A DNA stretch of 64,000 nucleotides from JAAYBF01 sp963715445 (GTDB lineage Bacteria > Actinomycetota > Thermoleophilia > Solirubrobacterales > Thermoleophilaceae): NCBI GenBank assembly GCA_963715445.1, contig OY970240.1, forward strand, positions 1,550,001 through 1,614,000, written 5' to 3'. The position numbers and the translations under genes are program-made. The notes under the pieces were generated by a model. The model ran no database searches. It was not told where the DNA came from and was given only the letters and a program-made list of their open reading frames with translations. Below, one piece after another: positions 41,409 through 50,346 of this stretch; position 1 is the first letter of the stretch, and each line of letters opens with the position of its first letter.

Positions 41409-42584
41409 ATGTCGGTAGTCGAACCCATGGGGTCTGCCCCGGCAGGTCCGCGGGTGCTCGTCGCGCACAACCGCTACCGGATCGTTGGGGGCGAGGAGCG
41501 GTCGGTGGAGCTTCAGCTTGCGGCCCTGCGCGGCGCCGGCATCCCGGCGGCGACCTTCGAGCGCAGCTCCGCCGAAGCGGGCCGCCTGCAGGCCGCTCGC
41601 GCGCTGGTCACGGGGGGCGAGCGGCCCGAGGATCTCGCGGATGCGGTGCGGGCGCACTCGGCGAGCTTCGTCCACGTTCACAACCAGCTGCCGCTGATCG
41701 GCCCACGCGGGCTCGCCGCGGCGCGCGCCGCGGGCGCCCGGGTGATGCTGCACCTCGAGAACGTGAGGATCTTCTGCGCGTCCGGGTTCGGCGAGCGCGA
41801 CGGCTCTCCGTGCACGCGCTGCCGCGGGCGCAACACGATCCCCGGCCTCGTGCTCAACTGCCGCCGCTCGCTGGCCGAGGCCGTCCCCTACGCGATCGCC
41901 CTCTCGCTGCACCAGCCGAAGCTGCTCGATGCGGTCAGCGGCTTCGTCGTGCCGAGCAACGCCCAGGGGCACCAGCTGATGATCCGCGGGCTGCCGCCGG
42001 AGAAGATCGTGCTGCTGCCGCACTACATGCCGGCCGCCGCTTTCGCCGAGCGCTCACGGGTTCGCGAGGGCGCCTATGCGCTCGTCGCCTCGCGGCTCTC
42101 GCCCGAGAAGGGGATCGACGAGGCGATCGCCGCCTGCGCGCTCGCCGGCGCGCCCCTGCGGGTTGCCGGTGAGGGCCCGGATCGCCCTCGCCTCGAGGAG
42201 CTGGCACGCACGAGCGGCGCGGACGTCACCTTCCTCGGCCGGATCTCCTCGGAGGAGGTGCGCGAGCAGCTCGAGGGCGCGGCGATGATCCTGATGTCCT
42301 CCCACTACCACGAGGCCTCGCCGTTCTCGGCGCTCGAGTCGATGGCCCAGGGAGTGCCGCTTGTGGCCAACGCGATGGGCGGCCTGCCCGAGCTGCTCGG
42401 CGAGGGCCGCTGCGTCGAGCTCGGCGACGTCGAGGCGTTCGCCGACCGCCTCCGCGCGCTGTGGGTCGACCCGGGCTTTCGGGAGGCCGAGGGGGAGGCC
42501 CTCCTGGCTCGAGCCCGCGAGCACCACTCCGAGGGGCGCTACGTGCAGAACCTACTTGCCCTCTATGCCTCCGCGGAGAGCTGA
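41409..42584 (+). CDS. Glycosyltransferase family 4
   Basis: The protein has 391 residues. The N-terminal part has RVLVAHNRYRIVGGEERSV and a CTRCRGR cluster that is not standard for GT4. The donor half has ALVASRLSPEKGIDEAI and EASPFSALESMAQG (EX7E). Two bases separate it from the PP-loop gene, so they are one operon. Confidence 0.85.
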   Translation: MSVVEPMGSAPAGPRVLVAHNRYRIVGGEERSVELQLAALRGAGIPAATFERSSAEAGRLQAARALVTGGERPEDLADAVRAHSASFVHVHNQLPLIGPRGLAAARAAGARVMLHLENVRIFCASGFGERDGSPCTRCRGRNTIPGLVLNCRRSLAEAVPYAIALSLHQPKLLDAVSGFVVPSNAQGHQLMIRGLPPEKIVLLPHYMPAAAFAERSRVREGAYALVASRLSPEKGIDEAIAACALAGAPLRVAGEGPDRPRLEELARTSGADVTFLGRISSEEVREQLEGAAMILMSSHYHEASPFSALESMAQGVPLVANAMGGLPELLGEGRCVELGDVEAFADRLRALWVDPGFREAEGEALLARAREHHSEGRYVQNLLALYASAES

Positions 42585-42586
42585 GC

Positions 42587-43873
42587 ATGCGCGTCGACGA
42601 CCTTCGAGCCGGCCCGGGCGAGCGATCGGTGCGGATCGCCTGGGAGGGCGGCGAGACGCGGCTGAGCGTCGGCGGGCCGCCGGAGCTGCTGGTGCAGGAC
42701 GACGACCTGAGCGCGTTCGTGCCCGTCTCGCTGCTGCTCGCGATGCGCCGTGAGGAGCCGCTCGAGATCGACGGGCCCGTGTCCGGCAAGCTGCTCGCGT
42801 CGCTCGCCACGGCGCAGGAGATGCTGAGCGCATGGTGCCCCACCTTCATTCGCGTCCCTGTGCGGGTGAAGGCGAGTGCGCCTGCGGTTGCGCCGATGAC
42901 GGGGCGTGCCTGCTGCTTCTCACGGGGAGTGGACTCCATGTACAGCGCGGCTTGTCCACGGCCGGCGGGAGAGGGGCTGACCCACCTCGTCTACTGCGAC
43001 GGCGTCGACCCCTCGTATACCCATGCAACCAGCGCTGCCCGGATCGAGGCGGCGCGCACCGCGGCCGCCGCGGTCGGTCTGCCGGTGATCGTGATGACCA
43101 CGAACGTCCGTGAGGTTCTCGACCAAGTGATCGACCACGAGGACAGCTACGGAGCCGGTCTCGCCATGATGGGCCTGTCACTGGCTCCGGCGATCGGTGC
43201 GCTCACGATCCCATCGAGCCGCGACTACAACTCGCTGCTGCCGCGTGGATCGCATCCGATGCTGGATCCGCTCTGGTCCACCGATCGTGTCGCGATCGTG
43301 CACGACTCGATGGCCGTCGACCGTCCCGGCAAGGCTCGGTGGCTGGTGGAGCACCGTCCCGATCTGCTGCATCATCTGCACGTCTGCTGGGAGACCGATT
43401 CCGCCCACAACTGCGGGCGCTGCTTCAAATGCTCGAGCACGGCGCTGCTGCTTCATATCGCTGGAGGCCTGAAGGAAGCCGGTTCGTTTCCCCCGCAGGT
43501 CGACCTCGATGACGTGCGCTCGGCGCTCGACCCGTCCCTCAACGCCCGCGCGGGGATGAACGACGTCTACCGAGCGATCCCCGCCGACCCGGAGTTCGAC
43601 GATCTGCGCGATGCGGTGATGGAGATGATCCGCGAGTCGGCGAGCATGTCGGTTTCCGACGACCCCTCTCCGCACGGCATCTTCCGCCATCAGAGCCGGT
43701 TGCTCGACGCGCTGATCCGCGGTGAGCCTTACACCGTCATGTCCAGGGGCAGCCGGGCGGAGGCGCCGGAGATCGGACCGCTCAGCCCGAGCTGGCTGCC
43801 GCGCCGCGAGCCTCTGGCGCGGTTGCGTGGGTGGCGATCGCGGCTGAGGCTCGGGCGTGTGCCGCGGCGCTGA
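42587..43873 (+). CDS. PP-loop ATP pyrophosphatase-like protein with Cys cluster
   Basis: The protein has 428 residues. The centre carries a variant PP-loop (CCFSRGVDSMYSA, about 105-117, standard SGGxDS), followed by PSYTHATSAARIEAA and a HPMLDPLWS stretch. NCGRCFKCSSTA (about 280-291) is a CxxCxxC cluster. This combination recalls N-type PP-loop enzymes related to QueC or WbpG-type amidotransferases, which activate a substrate by adenylation. The substrate is unknown; a sugar amidation is plausible from the neighbours. The last 92 bases overlap the convergent gene. Confidence 0.65.
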   Translation: MRVDDLRAGPGERSVRIAWEGGETRLSVGGPPELLVQDDDLSAFVPVSLLLAMRREEPLEIDGPVSGKLLASLATAQEMLSAWCPTFIRVPVRVKASAPAVAPMTGRACCFSRGVDSMYSAACPRPAGEGLTHLVYCDGVDPSYTHATSAARIEAARTAAAAVGLPVIVMTTNVREVLDQVIDHEDSYGAGLAMMGLSLAPAIGALTIPSSRDYNSLLPRGSHPMLDPLWSTDRVAIVHDSMAVDRPGKARWLVEHRPDLLHHLHVCWETDSAHNCGRCFKCSSTALLLHIAGGLKEAGSFPPQVDLDDVRSALDPSLNARAGMNDVYRAIPADPEFDDLRDAVMEMIRESASMSVSDDPSPHGIFRHQSRLLDALIRGEPYTVMSRGSRAEAPEIGPLSPSWLPRREPLARLRGWRSRLRLGRVPRR

Positions 43874-45026
43874 GCTCGACCTGATGCTCGGCGGCGGTCA
43901 GTAGCTCGCTCCGCAGCCTCGGGGAGGCCTCCCACTGCCGGTGGAGCTCTGCGGCGATGACCGCAAGCTCGACATCCACCTCGCCTTCGCCGACTCGCAC
44001 AACGCGGCAGCCGTCACCGAAGCGCTCGCGCAGCCCGAGGAACTTGTCGACGTAGTAGGGCGACGCCGCCAACCCGACGACCGGAACGCCCTGCGCCAGT
44101 GCGAACACGGCGGCGTGATAGCTCCCCACTACGACGGCGCGACATCGGCCTGCCGCCCTGATGGATGACGTAGGCGTCACGACCGCCGACGGTTCCACCC
44201 CGGCGGCGCGTGCAGCTACGGCTTCGTCCTCATGGGGATGGCTTGAGATCCCGATGGCCACGATGTCGGAGCCGAGCTCACCTGCGGCAGCTGCGACCCG
44301 TCCTCCGATCCGCTGGGCAAGTGTCCCGTCCACGCCGGCGTAGGAGGCGATACGCACGTTGAGCCCGACGGAGCTGCCCAACTCGGCCGCGCGGGCGCTG
44401 TAGGCGAGCTCGATCGCGTCGTCTCCGGTCACCGCCATCTGCGTCGCCGCAACTCCGATGGTGGTCAGCAGGCCGGGGGCCGCCCTCCCTTCCCGCAGCG
44501 AGATGAGCTCCACCCCCGGCAGGACGTGGGCCATCCTCGAAAGTGCGCGGTCGTCCTCGAGCGGACCGATCCCCTGACCCAGGAGGACGGTTGGCAGCGC
44601 GATCCTCCGCGCGATCTCCAGCTCGGTGAGCATCGCGTCGGTTTCCTCTTGGAATGCGTCGGTCAAGCCGCCGCGTCCACTGAACACCAGCAGATCTGCC
44701 GCTAGCAGCGCTCTGCAGAAGTGCTCGGCTGCGGGCTCGCGCCTGGCGAGGCGGCGGCCGGTGCGCTTCAGGGCGGCCCGAGCGAGTCGCGGTGAGCGCG
44801 GCAGCCGGGGGGCTCCGCGTTCGGTCAGCGCATAACGGCCCGCTGCCGGTACGGGCGTCACGTCAGGGCAGTACGCCGCGAGCAGCTCGGGCGCCGTAGT
44901 AACAGCTTGAAGCTCTGCGTCGGGGAGGTTGTCGCGTAGCCGCTCGACGCAGACCTGCAGCATCGCAACGTCACCGACGTTCAGCAGATGGTGGCTGCTG
45001 GTGTCGATCAAGATACGCGGGCGCAT
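43782..45026 (-). CDS. Polysaccharide pyruvyl transferase family protein
   Basis: The protein has 414 residues. The N-terminus has ILIDTSSHHLLNVGDVAMLQ, the NxGD pattern of the WcaK/CsaB/PssM family. Later elements are LGQGIGPLED, SLREG and GSYHAAVFALAQGVPVVGL, the conserved His/Gly region. It would add pyruvate ketals or act on a related activated group in the glycan. The C-terminus overlaps the end of the opposite gene, so one of the two stops may be less conserved than annotated. Confidence 0.8.
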   Translation of the reverse strand: MRPRILIDTSSHHLLNVGDVAMLQVCVERLRDNLPDAELQAVTTAPELLAAYCPDVTPVPAAGRYALTERGAPRLPRSPRLARAALKRTGRRLARREPAAEHFCRALLAADLLVFSGRGGLTDAFQEETDAMLTELEIARRIALPTVLLGQGIGPLEDDRALSRMAHVLPGVELISLREGRAAPGLLTTIGVAATQMAVTGDDAIELAYSARAAELGSSVGLNVRIASYAGVDGTLAQRIGGRVAAAAGELGSDIVAIGISSHPHEDEAVAARAAGVEPSAVVTPTSSIRAAGRCRAVVVGSYHAAVFALAQGVPVVGLAASPYYVDKFLGLRERFGDGCRVVRVGEGEVDVELAVIAAELHRQWEASPRLRSELLTAAEHQVELSAAAHARASAAIATHATAPEARGAAASSG

Positions 45027-45039
45027 TCGGTTGGCAGCC

Positions 45040-45822
45040 CTAGCGGGTGTGGATCGATGCATGCTCGCTCACGAATCGCCGTACGCGGCGGACTGCCTCG
45101 CCCCGGGGCCCGGCCGCGCGCGGGTGGCGGATCGCCATGTGAGCCAGCGCGACGATCGCCCAGCGATCCATTCGGCCGGTGTCGTAGCTCATCCCTCGCT
45201 CGGGCGTGGGCCAGCGGTAGTAGGCGAGCTGCTCGTGGCGGTAGGCGAAGCGCCAGCCGGCCGCGGCCAGACGCATGTATAGGTGCCAGTCCTCGACGCT
45301 CCTGAGCCAGCCCGTGTAACCGCCCACGGCTCGCACCGCCTCGGTGCGCAGGACCACCGTCGGGCAGGGCACGGGGTTGCTCTCGGCCAGCTCGGGGAAG
45401 CCGTCGCGCGGGTGGATCGACGGATCGCCGATGTAGTCCTCGTGGCCCTCGGGGTGGCCGAGGATCGTGACGTTGCAGTAGGCCAGCCCGATCCCGGGAG
45501 CGTCCAGCTCGGGAAGCATCCGCTCGAGGAACGTCGGCGCCCAGAGGTCGTCGGCATCGAGCTGGCAGACGGCGGGCGCGCGGGCGATCGCCAGCGCGGA
45601 GTTGCGCGCGCGGCCGGTCCCGCCATTGCGCTCGAGGCGCACGATGCGCAGGCGCGGGTCGCGGATGTCTGCCAGCACGTCCCTGAGGGGGATCGCGGAT
45701 GCGTCGTCGGCCACGAGCAGCTCGAGGTCGCCCATGGTCTGCCCGAGCACCGAGGAGACCGCCTCCCGCACCGTCGCCTCGGCGTTGTAGGCAGGCATCA
45801 GGACGCTCGCCCGCGGTGTCAT
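45040..45822 (-). CDS. Glycosyltransferase family 2, paralogue of 49448
   Basis: The protein has 260 residues. ASVLMPAYNAEATVREAVSS begins the GT2 domain, QLDADDLWAP is the metal site, and EDWHLYMRLAAAG holds the base. It is a clear paralogue of the gene at 49448, including GHPEGHEDYIGDPSIHPRDGFP against GHPEGLDDYIGDPALHPIDRFP. The ATG overlaps the upstream stop (ATGA). Confidence 0.87.
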   Translation of the reverse strand: MTPRASVLMPAYNAEATVREAVSSVLGQTMGDLELLVADDASAIPLRDVLADIRDPRLRIVRLERNGGTGRARNSALAIARAPAVCQLDADDLWAPTFLERMLPELDAPGIGLAYCNVTILGHPEGHEDYIGDPSIHPRDGFPELAESNPVPCPTVVLRTEAVRAVGGYTGWLRSVEDWHLYMRLAAAGWRFAYRHEQLAYYRWPTPERGMSYDTGRMDRWAIVALAHMAIRHPRAAGPRGEAVRRVRRFVSEHASIHTR

Positions 45823-46580
45823 CGCACGCCCAGCTCGAGCAGCAGGTCTCCCACCAGGCGGGGAACCACCCGCGAGGCGCGAAACAGCTCGGCCTTGCGG
45901 CGCCCACGCAGCCGCACTCGGCGGAAGGATCCGGGCGCGCGCGTCGCGGCCTCGAGGCATAGGAAGAGATCGTCGAAGTCGCGCGCCTCGAGGTAGTCGA
46001 TGCCCGGCTCGAGCCCGCGTGAGGGCGTGAGCGTCTCGCTCACCAGCAGCCGGCCTTGGGCGAGGGCGCAGAGCGCGCGGTGCTCGCAGGTCGCCCGCTC
46101 GTCGTCGTGGAGGTTCACGGCGACCACCGCCTCCGGGTCCTCGTCGAGGAGCTCGTCCTCCCGCCCGAAGTGGGTGAGGTAGGCATCTCGCCGAGCCGTC
46201 CGCGGCCCGATCCAGGCTGCCCGCGCCGGCCCTTCGAGCGCCGGGTCGGCGTAGAGGCGGTCGGCCACGGGCGGCGGCACCGAGCGCCACAGGCGCTCGT
46301 CCAGCGAGCCGCCCGCGATCAGTCTCTGGTTGGGCCGCGGCCCGTCGGTCGAGTCGGGTATCTCGCGCTCCCACCAGATCAGCGCCGGCAGGCCTGACTC
46401 GTCGGCGAGCGCCCGCTCCTCAGCCGTGGGGGCGAAGGCGACGATCGCCTCCGGCGCCTCGGACAGGACCTGCTCCAGGCTCGGCGTGCCATCGAAGCGC
46501 AGAGGCTCCAGTTCGGCGCCCGCGGCCGGCGCACAGGCCTCGACCATCGACGCGGACCCGATGAGGGCGAACCTCGACAT
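45819..46580 (-). CDS. Glycosyltransferase-like protein without clear donor motif
   Basis: The protein has 253 residues. It starts like a Rossmann half (SRFALIGSASMVEACAP) and ends with a region resembling spore-maturation/GT1-like glycosyltransferases (CEHRALCALAQGRLLVSETL, then GIDYLEARDFDDLFLCLEA). No EX7E or HEXXH motif is evident. It is translationally coupled to the GT2 gene downstream. It may be an incomplete or accessory GT-B protein. Confidence 0.55.
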   Translation of the reverse strand: MSRFALIGSASMVEACAPAAGAELEPLRFDGTPSLEQVLSEAPEAIVAFAPTAEERALADESGLPALIWWEREIPDSTDGPRPNQRLIAGGSLDERLWRSVPPPVADRLYADPALEGPARAAWIGPRTARRDAYLTHFGREDELLDEDPEAVVAVNLHDDERATCEHRALCALAQGRLLVSETLTPSRGLEPGIDYLEARDFDDLFLCLEAATRAPGSFRRVRLRGRRKAELFRASRVVPRLVGDLLLELGVR

Positions 46581-46690
46581 CTTCCTAGGATCCGCCACGG
46601 GCCACGATCGAGGGGATGCTAGTGGTGGAGCGAACGCCGCCACCGTCCTCGGACGGCTCGGCCTCGGCTCCGTGTAACGATGGGTGCACG

Positions 46691-47665
46691 ATGAGCTCGA
46701 TCGGAGTCTCGACTGCTGACAGGCCAAGCCTCGCTGCTCACAACGGGGCGCCCGACTGGCCGCCCCTGATCGTCAACGTCGCGATGACGGGGATGGTCCC
46801 GCGTCGCGACCAGGTCCCCGCGGTTCCGGTCACGCCGGAGCAGATCGTCGAGGACGCCGAGCGGTGCCACCGAGCGGGCGCCGCGATAGTCCACCTGCAC
46901 GCGCGCGACGAGAGCGAGGCTCCCACCTGGCGCCGCGAGGCCTATGAGGCCTTCATCCCGGAGATTCGGCGCCGCTGCCCCGACCTGGTCGTCTGCGTGA
47001 CCACCAGCGGCCGCAACTGGCCGGACCTCGAGCGCCGCATGGAGGTGCTCGGGCTCACCGGAGACGCCAAGCCCGACATGGCGAGCCTGACCCTCGGCTC
47101 CCTGAACTTCCGCGACGGCCCGAGCGTCAACTCGATCGAGACGATCGAGGCGCTTGCCGGCCGCATGCGCGAGGTCGGCGTGAAGCCGGAGCTCGAGGTC
47201 TTCGACCTCGGGATGGCGGCCTTGGCGAGGAATCTCCTCGAGCGGGGCCTGCTCGAGCCGCCGCTCTACGCGAACGTCCTGCTCGGCAACGTGAACACGG
47301 CGCCGGCCAAGGCGGCGAGCCTCGCGCAGCTGGTCGAGGAGCTCCCCGAGGCCACCGTCTGGGCCGCGGCCGGATTGGGGCGCTTCCAGCTGCGGGTCAA
47401 CGGGCTCGCGCTGTTCATGGGCGGCCACGTGCGCACCGGCCTGGAGGACAGCCCGCTGATGGACTACGCGACCCGCGAGCCTGCCACCAACGTCGCGCTG
47501 GTCGAGCGCACGGTGGCGCTGGCAGCGCTCGCCGGCCGGCCGCTGGCGAGCGCCGCCGAGGCCCGGCGGATGCTCGGCCTGCCGCTCAGCGCCCCTCGGG
47601 AACCTCGGTCACAGGACGCGCCGGCACACCCATCACCTGCACTCCCTCCGGCACGTCGCGCGTAA
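46691..47665 (+). CDS. Beta-keto acid cleavage enzyme family (BKACE, DUF849)
   Basis: The protein has 324 residues. IVNVAMTGMVPRRDQVPAVPVTPEQIVEDAERCHRAGAAIVHLHARD has the first metal/substrate residues (HLHARD). Later VCVTTSGRNW, ELEVFDLGM and GGHVRTGLED (His/Arg/Glu) complete the TIM-barrel set. Family members condense a beta-keto acid with acetyl-CoA, as in lysine fermentation. Its presence among glycan genes is odd. Its last 80 bases overlap the convergent acyltransferase gene. Confidence 0.85.
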   Translation: MSSIGVSTADRPSLAAHNGAPDWPPLIVNVAMTGMVPRRDQVPAVPVTPEQIVEDAERCHRAGAAIVHLHARDESEAPTWRREAYEAFIPEIRRRCPDLVVCVTTSGRNWPDLERRMEVLGLTGDAKPDMASLTLGSLNFRDGPSVNSIETIEALAGRMREVGVKPELEVFDLGMAALARNLLERGLLEPPLYANVLLGNVNTAPAKAASLAQLVEELPEATVWAAAGLGRFQLRVNGLALFMGGHVRTGLEDSPLMDYATREPATNVALVERTVALAALAGRPLASAAEARRMLGLPLSAPREPRSQDAPAHPSPALPPARRA

Positions 47666-48299
47666 CGACCGAGCCGGCCGCGACGACGGCCCGGGGCCCG
47701 ATCTCCACGTTGTCCAGCACGATCGCTCCCATGCCGATGAACGCGGCGTCGCCGATGCGCGTGTTGCCGGCGATGTTCGCGCCGGGGAGCACGCTCACGT
47801 GGTCGCCGATGGTCGTGTGATGGCCAACGAGCACGCCCCGGTTGAGGATCGCGTGGCTTCCCACCGAGGTGTGGGCGGCGACGATCGCCCCGACGCTCGC
47901 GATCGTCCCCTCGCCGAGCGTGCTGCGCTCCGAGATCCGCGCAGACGGATGGACGAGGGTGGCGAACGGGACGCCGTGCGCCGCGACCTGCTCGGTGAAG
48001 CGGTGCCGCTTGGTGGTGACGAGCGCGCAGACCGCCCAGTGATCCGCCGCCATCTCCGGCAGGTCGTCGACCCAGACGATCGGTCGGCCCTCGAGGGTGC
48101 TCCCGGCCTTGGCCGGCTCGAGGTTCTCCACGAAGCCGGCTACCTGCCAGCCGGGCGTCTCGGACGCCAGGTCCGCCACCTCCTCCGCGAAGGTGCGGGT
48201 GCCGCAGATCAGCAGCTTGCGCTCGGCGGGCGCGCCCTCGCGGCCCGCTTCAACGGTCGCCCCGTCGCCGGGCGCTTCGCCGGTCGCCCCGTCCGTCAT
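47586..48299 (-). CDS. NeuD/PglD-like sugar acyltransferase
   Basis: The protein has 237 residues. An N-terminal Rossmann-like half (KLLICGTRTFAEEVADLAS, about 28-45) is followed by a left-handed beta-helix of hexapeptide repeats (about 120-215: IASVGAIVAAHTSVG, IGDHVSVLPGANIAG, IGDAAFIGMGAIV). It should acetylate an amino group on a nucleotide sugar. The partner aminotransferase is directly upstream with an ATGA overlap, a classic pairing. Confidence 0.88.
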   Translation of the reverse strand: MTDGATGEAPGDGATVEAGREGAPAERKLLICGTRTFAEEVADLASETPGWQVAGFVENLEPAKAGSTLEGRPIVWVDDLPEMAADHWAVCALVTTKRHRFTEQVAAHGVPFATLVHPSARISERSTLGEGTIASVGAIVAAHTSVGSHAILNRGVLVGHHTTIGDHVSVLPGANIAGNTRIGDAAFIGMGAIVLDNVEIGPRAVVAAGSVVTRDVPEGVQVMGVPARPVTEVPEGR

Positions 48300-49393
48300 C
48301 GGAAGGAGGTCACCGCCTCGATCACCTTCTCCACGTCCCCATCGCTCATCCTGGGATGCAGCGGCAGGTTGAGGCCCTCCTCCGAGAGGCGATCGCAGTT
48401 GGGAAGCGGCCGATCCGAGCGGTAGGCGTCGCTGAGGTGGAGCGGGTGGTAGCGGAGCGTGGTGTAGATCCCCGCCGCCAGCAGCGTCTCCGCGAGCCGA
48501 TCGCGCCGCCCGTCCTGAACGCGGACCAGATAGGTGAAGTAGGAGTGGCGCTCGCGCGCACCCGGCTCGGTGGGAGTGCGCAGCCACTCGAGAGGTTCAA
48601 GCTCGCGCTGGTAGGTCTCCCAGATCGCCTTTCGCCGCGCCTGGTTGTCGGGCAGCTTGGCGAGCTGGGCCAAGCCCACGCTCGCCGACACGTCGTTGGG
48701 CAGCGCGCGTGGAAAGGGCTCGCCTATCTCCGTCTCCCACCAACGGCCGCCCGCGCCCGACGCGGCATAGCCCGAGCGGCCGATCCCGCAGTAGCGCAGC
48801 TGCCGCACCCGCTCGAGCATCTGCTCGTGCGGCGAGGTCACTCCGCCCCCGTCAGGCGTCGCGAGGTTCTTCACGCTGTCGAAGCTGTAGATGCCGATCT
48901 CGCCGATCGTGCCGCAGCGCCGTCCGTCCAGCTCGGAGTCGATCGCGTGCGCGGCGTCTTCGATGACCGGCAGGCCGAAGGAGAGCAGGCCGTCCATGTC
49001 GGCCGGCTTGCCTGCGTAGTGGACGACCATGATCGCCCGCGTCTGGGCGCTCGATGCCTGCTCGACCGCCTCCGGGTCGAGGCTCTGGGTCTCGAGGTTC
49101 ACGTCCGCCAGCACCGGCCGGTGACCGCAGAGGGCGACTGCGTTCGCGCAGGCAACCCAGGTGAGCGAGGGGACGATCACCTCGGACCCGGGTGGGAGGT
49201 CGAGCGCCTTGACGGCGAGGTGCAGCGCGTTCGAGCCGCTGTCGACCATCACCATCGGCGCGCCGAGGTGATCCCCGAGCCGCGCCTCGAACTCCGCGAC
49301 GCGTGGGCCCATTCCCATCCACCCATCGAGGACGCTCGGAGTGAGCGCGGCGACCTCCGCCTGATCTGTGGCGCAGCCGAAGACCCCGATCAT
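48296..49393 (-). CDS. DegT/DnrJ/EryC1-type sugar aminotransferase
   Basis: The protein has 365 residues. PLP elements are visible: SNALHLAVKAL, EDAAHAIDS and the lysine in SFDSVKNLATPDGGG (about 183). It transfers an amino group to a keto-sugar nucleotide. Together with the NeuD-like gene it should yield an N-acylated amino sugar. Confidence 0.92.
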   Translation of the reverse strand: MIGVFGCATDQAEVAALTPSVLDGWMGMGPRVAEFEARLGDHLGAPMVMVDSGSNALHLAVKALDLPPGSEVIVPSLTWVACANAVALCGHRPVLADVNLETQSLDPEAVEQASSAQTRAIMVVHYAGKPADMDGLLSFGLPVIEDAAHAIDSELDGRRCGTIGEIGIYSFDSVKNLATPDGGGVTSPHEQMLERVRQLRYCGIGRSGYAASGAGGRWWETEIGEPFPRALPNDVSASVGLAQLAKLPDNQARRKAIWETYQRELEPLEWLRTPTEPGARERHSYFTYLVRVQDGRRDRLAETLLAAGIYTTLRYHPLHLSDAYRSDRPLPNCDRLSEEGLNLPLHPRMSDGDVEKVIEAVTSFR

Positions 49394-49447
49394 CGAAGGG
49401 CCGGCGCGATCGGAGAGGGCAGGTCCATGGGAGGGGCGGATCGTAGG

Positions 49448-50299
49448 CTAGGGGCGCAGCTCGGCGCGCCCGGCGACCCGGCCGAGCTCCCGGCGCAGGC
49501 CCCTGCGGACCTGCCGCCGCGGACCGGGCGTCAATGGGTGACGGAGCATGAACCCGAGCCACAGCTGCAGGTCGGTCAGCTCGACGCGCCTGGCCTGTGA
49601 GCTCTTGGCCGTGCTCGTCGGCCAGCGATAGCGGGCGAGCTTGCGCGGGACGTAGTCGAAGCGCCACCCCGCCACGATCAGCTTCGCGTACAGGTGGTAG
49701 TCGGTGGCGGACCAGAGCCAGGTGGCGTAGCCGCCCGCGCGGCGCACGGCCTCGGCGCGCATGGTCGCCGTCAGCGCCGGGATCGGGTTCCGCTCGGCGA
49801 ACCGGGGAAAGCGATCGATCGGGTGGAGGGCCGGGTCGCCGATGTAGTCGTCGAGGCCCTCAGGGTGCCCGATGAGCGAGGCGTTGGAGTAGGCGAGACC
49901 GATGCGCGGGTCGTCGAAGCGGGGCAGGATCTCCTCGAGATAGCTCGGCTCCCAGACGTCGTCGGCGTCGAGCTGGGACACCAGCGGCGCCCGCGCCGCG
50001 AGGAGGGCCGTGTTGCGCGCGCCGCTCGTGTTGCGGTTGCGCGCATGGCAAGCGATGCCGATCCGATCGTCGTCGAGCCCCTCGAGCGCATCTGCGGTGC
50101 GCTCGGGAGAGGCATCGTCGACCACGATCAGCTCCCAGTCCTCCACGGTCTGGGCCAGCACGCTCTCGACCGACTCCCTGATGGTCCGGTTGGAGTTGTA
50201 CGCGGGCATCAGGATCGTCGTCCGAGGGCGCACGAGCCCCGAGGGCCGGCGCACCCACGTGGTGTCGCGACGGGATCTCGTCCTGTGGAGAACGCTCAC
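49448..50299 (-). CDS. Glycosyltransferase family 2, paralogue of 45040
   Basis: The protein has 283 residues from a GTG. The start of the GT2 domain is TTILMPAYNSNRTIRESVES, the metal site is QLDADDVWEP and the base region is ATDYHLYAKLIVAG. The first about 25 residues are Arg-rich and may not be translated. It is closely related to the gene at 45040. Confidence 0.85.
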   Translation of the reverse strand: MSVLHRTRSRRDTTWVRRPSGLVRPRTTILMPAYNSNRTIRESVESVLAQTVEDWELIVVDDASPERTADALEGLDDDRIGIACHARNRNTSGARNTALLAARAPLVSQLDADDVWEPSYLEEILPRFDDPRIGLAYSNASLIGHPEGLDDYIGDPALHPIDRFPRFAERNPIPALTATMRAEAVRRAGGYATWLWSATDYHLYAKLIVAGWRFDYVPRKLARYRWPTSTAKSSQARRVELTDLQLWLGFMLRHPLTPGPRRQVRRGLRRELGRVAGRAELRP

Positions 50300-50346
50300 G
50301 GCGCCATTGTCGCGGGCGCGGGGGACTAGGCTGTTGCCGCTGACCC

